A stretch of 64,000 bases of DNA, from assembly GCF_001513955.1 (NCBI RefSeq), contig NZ_KQ948144.1:688853-752852 (forward strand), in the 5' to 3' direction. This stretch comes from Streptomyces pseudovenezuelae. GTDB lineage: Bacteria; Actinomycetota; Actinomycetes; Streptomycetales; Streptomycetaceae. A program made the translations under genes and the position numbers. Of the stretch, positions 24,944-33,798 are shown piece after piece. Every line of letters begins with the position of its first letter. Within the stretch, counting starts at the first letter, position 1. The notes beneath the pieces were generated by a model, which had not been told where the DNA came from, made no database searches, and worked only from the letters and a program-made list of their open reading frames with translations.

Positions 24944-25720
24944 ATGAACCGGATCAGCAGCCACCTCGGCCTCGTACCGCTCGACGACCGGCGCCGCCCC
25001 GAGCCGCCCGCGCTCGTCCTGGTGGCCCATGGCAGCCGCGACCCGCGCACCCTCGCCACGGTTCACGAGCTCCTGGACCGGGTCCGCGAACAGCGCCCCG
25101 ACCTGCCGGTCCACCTGGGCCACATCGAGCTGAACGAGCCCCTGCTGCCGGACACGCTGGCTTCCCTCGGCACGGCGGAGGCGGTCCTGGTCCCGCTCCT
25201 GCTCTCCCGTGGCTACCACGTCAAGCGCGACATCCCCGAGATGGCGGCGGCGTCCCCGGCACGCACACGCGTGGCGGTCCCGCTGGGTCCGCACCCCCTC
25301 CTGGTGGAGACCCTGCACGCCCGCCTCGTGGAAGCGGGCTGGCCCACCGCGGCGGACGAGACGGTCCGACGCGAGAGCGCGGTGGTCCTGGCTGCGGCCG
25401 GTTCCCGGGACCCGGACTCGGCGGTGGACACCCGCCGTACGGCTCAGCTCCTGGCGGACCGTCTGGGGGTCCCCGTGGTCCCCGCCTACGCCTCGGCGGC
25501 GACTCCCACGGTCGACACGGCGATCCGGGCCCTGACGGCAAGGGGCCGCCACAGGGTCGCGGTGGCGTCGTACTTCACCGCCCCGGGCCTGTTCGCGAGG
25601 CAGTGCGCGGAGAAGGCCCCCTGGATCGCGTCAGCGCCCTTGGGCACCCACCCGGCCATGGCCGACCTGATCGTCCACCGCTACGACCAGGCTTGGGCAT
25701 CGCAGGCCACGGCGGCCTAG
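24944..25720 (+). CDS. Sirohydrochlorin chelatase (CbiX/SirB-type)
   Basis: A 258-residue protein with two CbiX halves: [17 protein letters not shown] at the N-terminus (metal-binding His) and [19 protein letters not shown] in the second half, plus [17 protein letters not shown]. Two-domain CbiX/SirB proteins insert Fe2+ (or Co2+) into sirohydrochlorin; next to nitrite reductase genes the product is probably siroheme, the NirB cofactor. The GlnR-like site in front fits nitrogen control. The ribosome site is weak (GGTGGT), so the transcript may be short-leadered. Confidence 0.88.
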   Translation: MNRISSHLGLVPLDDRRRPEPPALVLVAHGSRDPRTLATVHELLDRVREQRPDLPVHLGHIELNEPLLPDTLASLGTAEAVLVPLLLSRGYHVKRDIPEMAAASPARTRVAVPLGPHPLLVETLHARLVEAGWPTAADETVRRESAVVLAAAGSRDPDSAVDTRRTAQLLADRLGVPVVPAYASAATPTVDTAIRALTARGRHRVAVASYFTAPGLFARQCAEKAPWIASAPLGTHPAMADLIVHRYDQAWASQATAA

Positions 25721-25829
25721 TCAGGGGCGCGGGCAGCCGCGCGAAGCCACCGCGGTGCCGCCCCCGCCGTGCGGCGGATCCCCGCGGACACACCGGCGAA
25801 TTGTCAGTCCCTGCCCGTACTGTCAAGAC

Positions 25830-27071
25830 ATGTTGTACGACCCGCAGTCAACCGAACGCTGGGCCCCAGAACCCGACAAGCGCCCCGGCCGGACCGCCTT
25901 CCAGCGCGACCGCGCCCGCATCCTCCACTCGGCCGCGCTCAGAAGGCTCGCCGGCAAGACCCAGGTCGTCACGCCCGGCACCCGCAGCCAGGCCTGGGAC
26001 GCCAGCCCCCGCACCCGCCTCACGCACTCCCTGGAATGCGCCCAGGTCGGCCGTGAGCTGGGCGCGGCCCTCGGCTGCGATCCGGACCTGGTCGAGGCCG
26101 CCTGCCTGGCCCACGACCTCGGCCACCCCCCGTTCGGCCACAACGGCGAACAGGCTCTGAACGAGTTCGCCGACGACTGCGGCGGCTTCGAGGGCAACGC
26201 CCAGTCCCTCAGGCTCCTGACCCGCCTCGAACCCAAGCGCTTCACCGAGGAGGGCTCGGTGGGACTGAACCTCACCCGAGCCACCCTCGACGCGGCCACC
26301 AAATACCCCTGGCCGCGCGGTGCGCACCCGACCCGGAAGTTCGGTGTCTACGAGGACGACCGCCCCGTCTTCGACTGGATCCGCAAGGACGCCCCCGGCA
26401 CCCGCACCACCTTCGAGGCCCAGGTCATGGACTGGTCCGACGACGTGGCCTACTCGGTCCACGACGTCGAGGACGGCCTGCACGCGGGCCACATCGACCC
26501 CAACTGCCTGCACGCCGAACCCGAACGCCGGGCGGTCTTCGAGGTCGCTCTGGGGAGATACGTCCCCGAGGACACCGACCCCGCCGAACTCGCCGCCGCG
26601 CTGGACCGCCTCCAGGAGGAACCCTGGTGGCCGCACGGCTACGACGGCTCGGCCGTGGCCCAGGCCCGCCTCAAGGACGCCACCAGCCAGCTCATCGGCC
26701 GCTTCTGCCTGTCCGCCGAGGCCGCCACGCGCGGGAGGTACGGCACCGGGAGACTCACGAGATACGAGGCCGAACTCGTCGTACCGCATGAGACCCGCCT
26801 GGAGTGCGCGGTCCTCAAGGCCGTCGCCGACCGGTACGTCATGCAGCGCGCCGAGCAGGAGCGGCTGCGGGCCGACCAGCGAATCGTGGTCGCGGAACTG
26901 GCCGAGGCGCTCACCGTCCGCGCCCCGGACGGCCTCGACCCCCAGTTTCGCGCGCTGTTCGACCGGGCGCCGGACGACCGTGCGCGCAAGCGGGTGATCG
27001 TCGACCAGATCGGGTCCCTCACCGACGCGTCCGCCCGCTCGCTTCACGCGCGCCTTACAGGGCACGTGTAG
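25830..27071 (+). CDS. dgt: Deoxyguanosinetriphosphate triphosphohydrolase-like protein
   Basis: A 413-residue HD-domain dNTPase. The N-terminus [29 protein letters not shown] is typical; metal-binding residues appear in RTRLTHSLE and [14 protein letters not shown] and in [17 protein letters not shown]. The enzyme cleaves dNTPs to the nucleoside and triphosphate, adjusting nucleotide pools. It lies upstream of dnaG, the usual place in actinobacteria. The ATG at 25830 begins the conserved sequence; no clear ribosome site precedes it. Confidence 0.93.
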   Translation: MLYDPQSTERWAPEPDKRPGRTAFQRDRARILHSAALRRLAGKTQVVTPGTRSQAWDASPRTRLTHSLECAQVGRELGAALGCDPDLVEAACLAHDLGHPPFGHNGEQALNEFADDCGGFEGNAQSLRLLTRLEPKRFTEEGSVGLNLTRATLDAATKYPWPRGAHPTRKFGVYEDDRPVFDWIRKDAPGTRTTFEAQVMDWSDDVAYSVHDVEDGLHAGHIDPNCLHAEPERRAVFEVALGRYVPEDTDPAELAAALDRLQEEPWWPHGYDGSAVAQARLKDATSQLIGRFCLSAEAATRGRYGTGRLTRYEAELVVPHETRLECAVLKAVADRYVMQRAEQERLRADQRIVVAELAEALTVRAPDGLDPQFRALFDRAPDDRARKRVIVDQIGSLTDASARSLHARLTGHV

Positions 27072-27205
27072 AACACCTATGCAGGAGTGACGGGAAAGGT
27101 GCCCGAATGTGACCCTCCGTGGCCTGATCGGGCCACTCCCTCTTCCCCCCTCACGCACCGTGCGGGACGCTCCCATGTGGCGGCACCTTTACGAGGAGGC
27201 ATCAA

Positions 27206-28471
27206 GTGGTCGACGCGGATCAGACTTTTGTCATCGTGGGAGGAGGTCTCGCCGGTGCGAAGGCCGCCGAGACGCTCCGGACGGAGGGCTTCACCGGCCG
27301 CGTGATACTGATCTGCGACGAACGCGACCACCCCTACGAGCGCCCGCCGCTCTCCAAGGGCTACCTCCTCGGCAAGGAGGAGCGCGACAGCGTCTTCGTG
27401 CACGAACCCGCCTGGTACGCGCGCAACGACATCGAGCTGCACCTCGGCGAGACCGTGGACGCCATCGACCGCACGGCGAAGACGGTCCGCTTCGGAGCGG
27501 ACGGCACCGCCGTGCGCTACGACAAGCTGCTGCTGGCGACGGGCGCCGAGCCGCGCCGCCTGGACATCCCGGGCACCGACCTCGCGGGCGTCCACCACCT
27601 GCGCCGCCTCGCCCACGCCGAGCGCCTCAAGGGCGTCCTGGCCACCCTGGGCAGGGACAACGGCCACCTCGTGATCGCCGGCGCCGGCTGGATCGGCCTG
27701 GAGGTCGCGGCGGCGGCCCGGGAGTACGGCGCCGAGGTCACCGTCGTGGAGCCCTTGTCGACCCCGCTGCACTCCGTCCTCGGCCCCGAGCTCGGCAACC
27801 TCTTCGCCGAGCTGCACCGCGAGCGCGGTGTCCGCTTCCACTTCGGGGCCAGACTGACGGAGATCGTCGGGCAGGACGGCATGGTCCTCGCGGCCCGCAC
27901 CGACGACGGCGAGGAGCACCCCGCGCACGACGTCCTCGCCGCGGTCGGCGCCGCCCCCCGCGTGGCTCTCGCGGAGGCGGCCGGGCTCGCACTGGCGGAC
28001 CGGGCGCACGGCGGCGGTGTCGCCGTGGACGGACAGCTGCGCACCTCCGACCCGGACATCTACGCGGCGGGCGACGTGGCCTCCTTCCACCACGCCCTGT
28101 TCGGCAACCAGCTGCGCGTCGAGCACTGGGCCAACGCGCTCAACGGCGGCCCGGCGGCGGCGCGCGCGATGCTGGGCCGCCAGGTGACGTACGACCGGGT
28201 GCCCTACTTCTTCTCCGACCAGTACGACCTGGGGATGGAGTACAGCGGCTGGGCGCCCCCCGGCTCGTACGACGAAGTGGTGATCCGGGGAGACGCCGGG
28301 AAGCGGGAGTTCATCGCCTTCTGGGTGAAGCAGGGCCGTGTGCTGGCCGGGATGAACGTCAACGTGTGGGACGTCACGGAGCCGATCCAGGCACTGATCC
28401 GGTCCAAGGCTCAGGTGGACACCGAGGCGCTGGCGGACCCACACGTTCCGCTCGCAAACCTCGTCCCGTAG
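27206..28471 (+). CDS. FAD-dependent ferredoxin/rubredoxin reductase-like oxidoreductase
   Basis: 421 residues, pyridine-nucleotide-disulfide family of the putidaredoxin-reductase/AIF type: FVIVGGGLAGAKAAETL (FAD), YERPPLSKGYLLG, a second Rossmann loop VIAGAGWIGLEVAAAAREYG (NAD), and IYAAGDVASF. It ends with the reductase C-terminal domain (YDLGMEYSGWAPPGSYDEVV). It passes electrons from NAD(P)H to a ferredoxin, commonly for P450s. GTG start with GAGGAGG 7 bases upstream. It sits between dgt and dnaG. Confidence 0.9.
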   Translation: MVDADQTFVIVGGGLAGAKAAETLRTEGFTGRVILICDERDHPYERPPLSKGYLLGKEERDSVFVHEPAWYARNDIELHLGETVDAIDRTAKTVRFGADGTAVRYDKLLLATGAEPRRLDIPGTDLAGVHHLRRLAHAERLKGVLATLGRDNGHLVIAGAGWIGLEVAAAAREYGAEVTVVEPLSTPLHSVLGPELGNLFAELHRERGVRFHFGARLTEIVGQDGMVLAARTDDGEEHPAHDVLAAVGAAPRVALAEAAGLALADRAHGGGVAVDGQLRTSDPDIYAAGDVASFHHALFGNQLRVEHWANALNGGPAAARAMLGRQVTYDRVPYFFSDQYDLGMEYSGWAPPGSYDEVVIRGDAGKREFIAFWVKQGRVLAGMNVNVWDVTEPIQALIRSKAQVDTEALADPHVPLANLVP

Positions 28472-28500
28472 GTGTCAGTACCTCCCCGTAGACTTCACGC

Positions 28501-30396
28501 GTGGCAGGACGGATCAACGACGAGGACGTGAAGGCGGTACGGGACGCGGTCCCGATCGACGCCGTGGTGTCCGAGTACCTCCAGCTGCGCAACGCGGGCG
28601 GTGGCAACCTCAAGGGCCTGTGTCCCTTCCACGACGAGAAGTCGCCGTCCTTCCAGGTCAGTCCGAGCAAGGGGCTCTTCCACTGCTTCGGCTGCCAGGA
28701 GGGCGGCGACACCATCACGTTCGTGATGAAGGTCGACCACCTCACCTTCTCGGAGTCGGTCGAGCGTCTCGCCGCCCAGGCCGGCATCACCCTGCGGTAC
28801 GAGGAGGGCGGCTACAACCCCTCCCACCAGCGCGGCGAGCGCATCCGCCTGGTCGAGGCCCACAAGATCGCCGCCGACTGGTACATGGAGCAGCTGGCCA
28901 CCAGCCCGGAGGCCGACACCGGCCGCCAGTTCCTCGCCGAGCGCGGCTTCGACCAGGCCGCCGCCGCGCACTTCTCCGTCGGCTACAGCCCCCAGGGCTG
29001 GGACCACCTCACCCGCTTCCTGCGCGGCAAGGGCTTCAGCGACAAGGAGATCCTGCTCTCCGGTCTCGCCCAGGAGGGCCGCCGCGGTCCCATCGACCGC
29101 TTCCGCGGCCGCCTGATGTGGCCCATCCGCGACATCGGCGGAGACGTCGTCGGCTTCGGCGCGCGCAAGCTCTACGAGGCGGACAACGGCCCCAAGTACC
29201 TCAACACGCCCGACACGGCGATCTACAAGAAGAGCCAGGTGCTGTACGGCATCGACTTGGCCAAGAAGGAGATCGCGAAGTCCAGCCGTGCAGTGGTGGT
29301 CGAGGGCTATACCGATGTCATGGCCTGCCACCTCGCCGGCGTGACGACGGCGATCGCGACCTGCGGTACGGCTTTCGGTGGCGAGCACATCAAGATCCTC
29401 AGGCGTCTGCTGATGGACAACGGCACCGCACGTGTCATTTTTACGTTCGACGGGGATGCCGCGGGCCAGAAGGCCGCGTTGCGCGCATTCGAGGACGACC
29501 AGAAGTTCGCCGCGTCAACCTACATCGCGATCGCCCCTGACGGAATGGACCCTTGCGAACTGCGCCTGGCCAAGGGCGACGATGCAGTCACGGAACTGGT
29601 CCAACCACACACCCCGTTGTTCAAGTTCGCGCTCCAGCAGATCGTCCGGCGCTACGACCTCGAGACCCCCGGAGGCCGCGCGGCGGCACTCGACGAGGCA
29701 GCGCCAGTAGCTGCTCGGATCAAGGAGCGCACCGCACGGCGTGAGATGGCAGTAGAACTCGCCGGTCTGGTCGGGATCCTGGACCCGGAGTTCGTGGTGG
29801 ATCGCGTCGGCCACCTCCACCGGCGTTCCGGGGGGAAAGCTCCAGTACCCAGCGGCCGCGCCCCGCAGCCGTCGTACGACGGAGCCCACCGCCCCGCCGT
29901 CTCCGGCCCCGCCCTCACCCTGCGCAACCCCGTCTACGCCACCGAGCGCGAGCTGCTCAAGCTCGCCCTGCAGCGCCCCGAGCTGGTCTCCCCGGCCTTC
30001 GACGCGTACGGCATCGACGAGTTCACCGCCCCGCCCTACGCGGCCGTACGCCAGGCCATCATGGACGCGGGCGGCGCCGAGTACGGCGTCCAGGACTCCC
30101 AGGACTACCTCGTCCGGGTCCGCGAGGCCGCCCCCGACGACGCGGTCCGCGCGATGGTCACGGAGCTGGCCGTCGAGGCGATCATGCGCAAGACCGTCGA
30201 CGAGAACTACGCGGGCGATCAGCTGGTCACGGTCCGCCGCCGCGCCGTCGACCGCCGCATCCAGGAGGTCCAGGGCACCCTGATCCGCCTCGGCTCCGGC
30301 GGCGACCCGGCCCACCTGGCCGCCGTGCAGAACGAGTTGTGGGTCCTCCAGCAGTACGGCCAGGCACTGCGCGAGCAGGGCGCCGCCGCGCTCTGA
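28501..30396 (+). CDS. dnaG: DNA primase
   Basis: 631 residues, GTG start. The N-terminal zinc-binding domain has CPFHDEKSPS and HCFGCQEGGD; the RNA polymerase core includes GRLMWPIRD and the TOPRIM motif VVVEGYTDVMA with later FDGDAAGQKAA; the C-terminal helicase-interacting domain follows (LLKLALQRPELVSPAFDAYG). It makes RNA primers at the replication fork. The stretch 29280-29860 has visibly less G/C-biased third positions than its flanks (for example ATTTTTACG and CCAGTAGCTGCT), yet the reading frame and motifs stay intact. Confidence 0.98.
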   Translation: MAGRINDEDVKAVRDAVPIDAVVSEYLQLRNAGGGNLKGLCPFHDEKSPSFQVSPSKGLFHCFGCQEGGDTITFVMKVDHLTFSESVERLAAQAGITLRYEEGGYNPSHQRGERIRLVEAHKIAADWYMEQLATSPEADTGRQFLAERGFDQAAAAHFSVGYSPQGWDHLTRFLRGKGFSDKEILLSGLAQEGRRGPIDRFRGRLMWPIRDIGGDVVGFGARKLYEADNGPKYLNTPDTAIYKKSQVLYGIDLAKKEIAKSSRAVVVEGYTDVMACHLAGVTTAIATCGTAFGGEHIKILRRLLMDNGTARVIFTFDGDAAGQKAALRAFEDDQKFAASTYIAIAPDGMDPCELRLAKGDDAVTELVQPHTPLFKFALQQIVRRYDLETPGGRAAALDEAAPVAARIKERTARREMAVELAGLVGILDPEFVVDRVGHLHRRSGGKAPVPSGRAPQPSYDGAHRPAVSGPALTLRNPVYATERELLKLALQRPELVSPAFDAYGIDEFTAPPYAAVRQAIMDAGGAEYGVQDSQDYLVRVREAAPDDAVRAMVTELAVEAIMRKTVDENYAGDQLVTVRRRAVDRRIQEVQGTLIRLGSGGDPAHLAAVQNELWVLQQYGQALREQGAAAL

Positions 30397-30708
30397 GCGT
30401 CCGGTTCCGTACGCCTTTCAAGTGGTTTCACGGCCCTCGGATCGCGTACTCGTCAGGTGAAGTAACCACGCGGTCACGGACCGGACTCAAAAAGTCACCG
30501 CACGCCCCTCGTGGCGGCTGTGTGTCGTACTCCACACTGGGTTCCGGTGCCTGAGTCCTCGGAGCGCGGCCGATCCGTCCCCAGCGGGTCCCAGACCCCC
30601 GCGGTTCCGCTCAACGCGTACGGGACGGACAGCGGCGAGGCCGCCGACTCCGCCCCCGAAGTACCGCTGCCGCACTCCTTGGCAGCGATCATCCTGGAGG
30701 TCGCCCCC
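30397..30708 (+). promoter_or_regulatory. dnaG-sigma factor gap, probable sigma-gene promoter and leader
   Basis: These 312 bases follow dnaG and precede the chosen start of the sigma gene. The sigma frame is open through the second half (from 30511), with a possible GTG at 30547 but no ribosome site there. The upstream part is less GC-rich than its surroundings (GGACTCAAAAAGTCACC near 30482). I see no certain -35/-10 pair. Confidence 0.4.
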
Positions 30709-31836
30709 GTGCAGACCCAGACCCTCGCACAGACCGAGAACAGTACCGACGACACGACAGAGCAGGACGCCGAGCCCGACGTCCTCGTCGCGGTGCCCCC
30801 GCAGAACCGTGTCGCGCACCACCCCGAGACGGAGCCGGACGCCCCGCCCGCGGCAGCCCTCGAACAGGTGGAGACCGAGCCGGTCGAACCACCCGAGCCA
30901 CCCCGCGGCCGCGTCGACACCGGCGGCCCGTCCTCGGACCTGTTCCGCCAGTACCTGCGGGAGATCGGCCGCATCCCGCTGCTCACCGCGGCCGAGGAGG
31001 TCGACCTCGCCCGCCGGGTCGAGGCCGGCCTGTTCGCCGAGGAGAAACTGAGCAACACCCCCGACCTGGACAGCCAGTTGGCGCTCGACCTGGACCGCCT
31101 GGTGGTACTGGGCCGGATGGCCAAGCGCCGCCTCATCGAGGCGAACCTGCGGCTCGTGGTGTCCGTCGCGAAACGGTACGTCGGCCGCGGCCTGACCATG
31201 CTCGACCTGGTGCAGGAAGGCAACCTGGGCCTGATCCGGGCGGTCGAGAAGTTCGACTACGCCCGCGGCTACAAGTTCTCCACCTACGCCACCTGGTGGA
31301 TCCGCCAGGCCATGTCCCGGGCCCTCGCCGACCAGGCCCGCACGATCCGGGTCCCGGTCCACGTCGTCGAGCTGATCAACCGGGTCGTCCGCGTCCAGCG
31401 CCGCATGCTCCAGGAACGCGGCTACGAACCGACGCCGGAAGAGGTCGCGGACCACCTCGACCTCGCCCCGGAGCGCGTCAGCGAGGTCCTGCGCCTGGCC
31501 CAGGAACCGGTGTCCCTGCACGCCCCGGTGGGCGAGGAGGACGACGTCGCCCTCGGTGACCTCATCGAGGACGGCGACGCGGCCTCACCGGTCGAGTCGG
31601 CGGCGTTCCTGCTGCTCAGGGAGCACCTGGAAGCGGTGCTGTCCACCCTGGGGGAGCGGGAGAGGAAGGTCGTGCAACTCCGGTACGGGCTGGCCGACGG
31701 CCGTCCCCGCACGCTGGAGGAGATCGGGCGGATCTTCGGGGTGACCCGGGAGCGGATCCGGCAGATCGAGTCCAAGACGCTGAACAAGCTGCGGGACCAC
31801 GCGTTCGCGGATCAGCTGCGCGGCTATCTGGACTGA
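30709..31836 (+). CDS. hrdA: Primary-type RNA polymerase sigma factor, HrdA-like
   Basis: A 375-residue group 1/2 sigma-70 factor. After an acidic N-terminus come region 1.2 ([23 protein letters not shown]), region 2 ([37 protein letters not shown]), region 3 ([15 protein letters not shown]) and region 4.2 ([20 protein letters not shown]). Start GTG 30709 ([11 protein letters not shown]) is chosen because GGAGG lies 8 bases upstream. The position directly after dnaG matches hrdA of S. coelicolor, a non-essential paralogue of HrdB (from memory). Confidence 0.93.
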   Translation: MQTQTLAQTENSTDDTTEQDAEPDVLVAVPPQNRVAHHPETEPDAPPAAALEQVETEPVEPPEPPRGRVDTGGPSSDLFRQYLREIGRIPLLTAAEEVDLARRVEAGLFAEEKLSNTPDLDSQLALDLDRLVVLGRMAKRRLIEANLRLVVSVAKRYVGRGLTMLDLVQEGNLGLIRAVEKFDYARGYKFSTYATWWIRQAMSRALADQARTIRVPVHVVELINRVVRVQRRMLQERGYEPTPEEVADHLDLAPERVSEVLRLAQEPVSLHAPVGEEDDVALGDLIEDGDAASPVESAAFLLLREHLEAVLSTLGERERKVVQLRYGLADGRPRTLEEIGRIFGVTRERIRQIESKTLNKLRDHAFADQLRGYLD

Positions 31837-31840
31837 AGGC

Positions 31841-31864
31841 GGGGGCCGTCCCTCGACGGCCCCC
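31841..31864. terminator. Hairpin between sigma factor and ABC transporter genes
   Basis: A perfect 10-bp stem (GGGGGCCGTC with GACGGCCCCC) and 4-base loop between convergent genes, usable by both. Confidence 0.75.
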
Positions 31865-31869
31865 ACCCG

Positions 31870-33798
31870 CTAGTCGACCTCCGCCACCGCCTGCGCGAAC
31901 TGGGCCTTGTACAGGCGGGCGTACGCGCCGTTCGCCCCCAACAGGTCGGTGTGCGTGCCCTGTTCGACGATCGAGCCGTTCTCCATCACCAGGATGGTGT
32001 CGGCGTCGCGGATCGTCGAAAGCCGGTGGGCGATGACGAACGAGGTGCGGCCGTGCGCCAGTTTGGCCATCGCCTTCTGGATCAGCACCTCGGTACGGGT
32101 GTCCACCGAACTCGTCGCCTCGTCGAGGACCAGGATCACCGGGTCCGACAGGAACGCCCGGGCGATGGTGATGAGCTGCTTCTCGCCCGCGCTCACCCCG
32201 CTGCCCTCGTCGTCGATCACGGTGTCGTAGCCCTCGGGCAGCGTCCGGACGAACCGGTCCGCGTGGGCGGCGCGGGCCGCCTCCTCGATCTCGCCCCGGG
32301 TGACGTCCCCGGGCGCCCCGTACGCGATGTTCTCCGCGATGGTGCCGCCGAACAGCCAGGTGTCCTGGAGGACCATGCCGATCCCGGCGCGCAGGTCGTC
32401 CCGGGACATCGTCGAGATGTCCACGCCGTCCAGGGTGATCCGGCCGCCCGAGACGTCGTAGAACCGCATGAGCAGATTGACCAGCGTGGTCTTTCCGGCT
32501 CCCGTCGGGCCGACGATCGCGACCGTGTGCCCGGGTTCGACCTTCAGGGAGAGGTCGTCGATGAGCGGCTTCTCGGGGTCGTAGCGGAAGGAGACGTGCT
32601 CCAGGGCGACCCGCCCGCGCAGTTCCTCCGGCTTCGCGCTCGGGACCGGGTCGGCTTCCTGCTCCTCCGCGTCCAGGAGTTCGAAGACCCGCTCGGCCGA
32701 GGCGACACCCGACTGCACGAGGTTCGCCATCGACGCGACCTGGGTGAGCGGCATCGAGAACTGCCGGGAGTACTGGATGAAGGCCTGCACATCACCGATG
32801 GACAGCGAGCCGGACGCCACCCGCAGGCCGCCGACGACCGCCACCAGCACGTAGTTGATGTTCGAGACGAACATCATCAGCGGCTGCATGACCCCGCTGT
32901 TGAACTGCGCCTTGAACCCGGCCTCGTACAGCGCCTCGTTCTGCTCGGCGAACTGCGCGGCCGACTCGTCCTGGCGGCCGAACACCTTCACCAGGGTGTG
33001 GCCGGTGTACATCTCCTCGATGTGGGCGTTGAGCTTGCCGGTGGTGCGCCACTGCTGCACGAAGTGCGGCTGCGAGCGCTTGCCGACGCGGGTGGCGACG
33101 ACGAACGACAGCGGCACGGTGACCAGCGCGACCAGGGCCAGCAGCCAGGACACCCAGAACATCATCGCGAGCACCCCGATGATGGTGAGCAGCGAGTTGA
33201 TCAGCTGGCCCATCGACTGCTGGAGGGTCTGGCCGATGTTGTCGATGTCGTTCGTGGCCCGGGACAGGACCTCACCGCGCTGGCGCTTGTCGAAGTACGA
33301 CAGCGGCAGCCGCGACATCTTCGTCTGCACGTCCTCGCGCATCCGGAACATCGTGCGGTTGACGGTCCGGTTCACCAGCCGGGTCGCGACCGCCATCAGC
33401 AGCCCCGCGACGAGGAACACCCCGACCGCGAACAGCAGGACGTGCCCCACGGCGGTGAAGTCGATGCCCTCGCCCGGGGTGAAGTCGGTGCTGCGGAGCA
33501 TGTCGGCGACCTGACCCTCGCCGCGCTCCCGCATCCCCGCGAGGACCTCCTCCTTGCTGGCGCCGGCGGGCATCTGCCGCCCGATGATGCCCGCGAAGAC
33601 CAGGTCGGTGGCCTGGCCGAGGATCTTCGGCCCGACCACGTTGAGGCCGACGCTCAGCACCACGCAGCACAGCATCGCGTAGAGGGTGAGCCGCTCCGGC
33701 TTGAACTGTGCGAGCAGCCGCCTGCCGGACACCTTGAAGTCCAGCGAGCGGGTCTCGGGACCGCCGCCTGCCATCATGCGCCCCATGGGCCCGGCCAT
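31870..33798 (-). CDS. ABC exporter half-transporter with canonical ATPase site
   Basis: A 642-residue fused membrane/ATPase protein. About six membrane helices (from LTLYAMLCCVVLSVGLNVVG) precede an ATPase domain with Walker A GPTGAGKTTL, signature VSAGEKQLITIAR and Walker B VILVLDEATSSVD with the catalytic Glu. It begins with a Gly/Met-rich leader (MAGPMGRMMAGGG). It overlaps the partner gene by one base (TGATG), so the two form a heterodimeric exporter of the TmrAB/BmrCD type for drugs, lipids or peptides. Substrate unknown. Confidence 0.93.
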   Translation of the reverse strand: MAGPMGRMMAGGGPETRSLDFKVSGRRLLAQFKPERLTLYAMLCCVVLSVGLNVVGPKILGQATDLVFAGIIGRQMPAGASKEEVLAGMRERGEGQVADMLRSTDFTPGEGIDFTAVGHVLLFAVGVFLVAGLLMAVATRLVNRTVNRTMFRMREDVQTKMSRLPLSYFDKRQRGEVLSRATNDIDNIGQTLQQSMGQLINSLLTIIGVLAMMFWVSWLLALVALVTVPLSFVVATRVGKRSQPHFVQQWRTTGKLNAHIEEMYTGHTLVKVFGRQDESAAQFAEQNEALYEAGFKAQFNSGVMQPLMMFVSNINYVLVAVVGGLRVASGSLSIGDVQAFIQYSRQFSMPLTQVASMANLVQSGVASAERVFELLDAEEQEADPVPSAKPEELRGRVALEHVSFRYDPEKPLIDDLSLKVEPGHTVAIVGPTGAGKTTLVNLLMRFYDVSGGRITLDGVDISTMSRDDLRAGIGMVLQDTWLFGGTIAENIAYGAPGDVTRGEIEEAARAAHADRFVRTLPEGYDTVIDDEGSGVSAGEKQLITIARAFLSDPVILVLDEATSSVDTRTEVLIQKAMAKLAHGRTSFVIAHRLSTIRDADTILVMENGSIVEQGTHTDLLGANGAYARLYKAQFAQAVAEVD

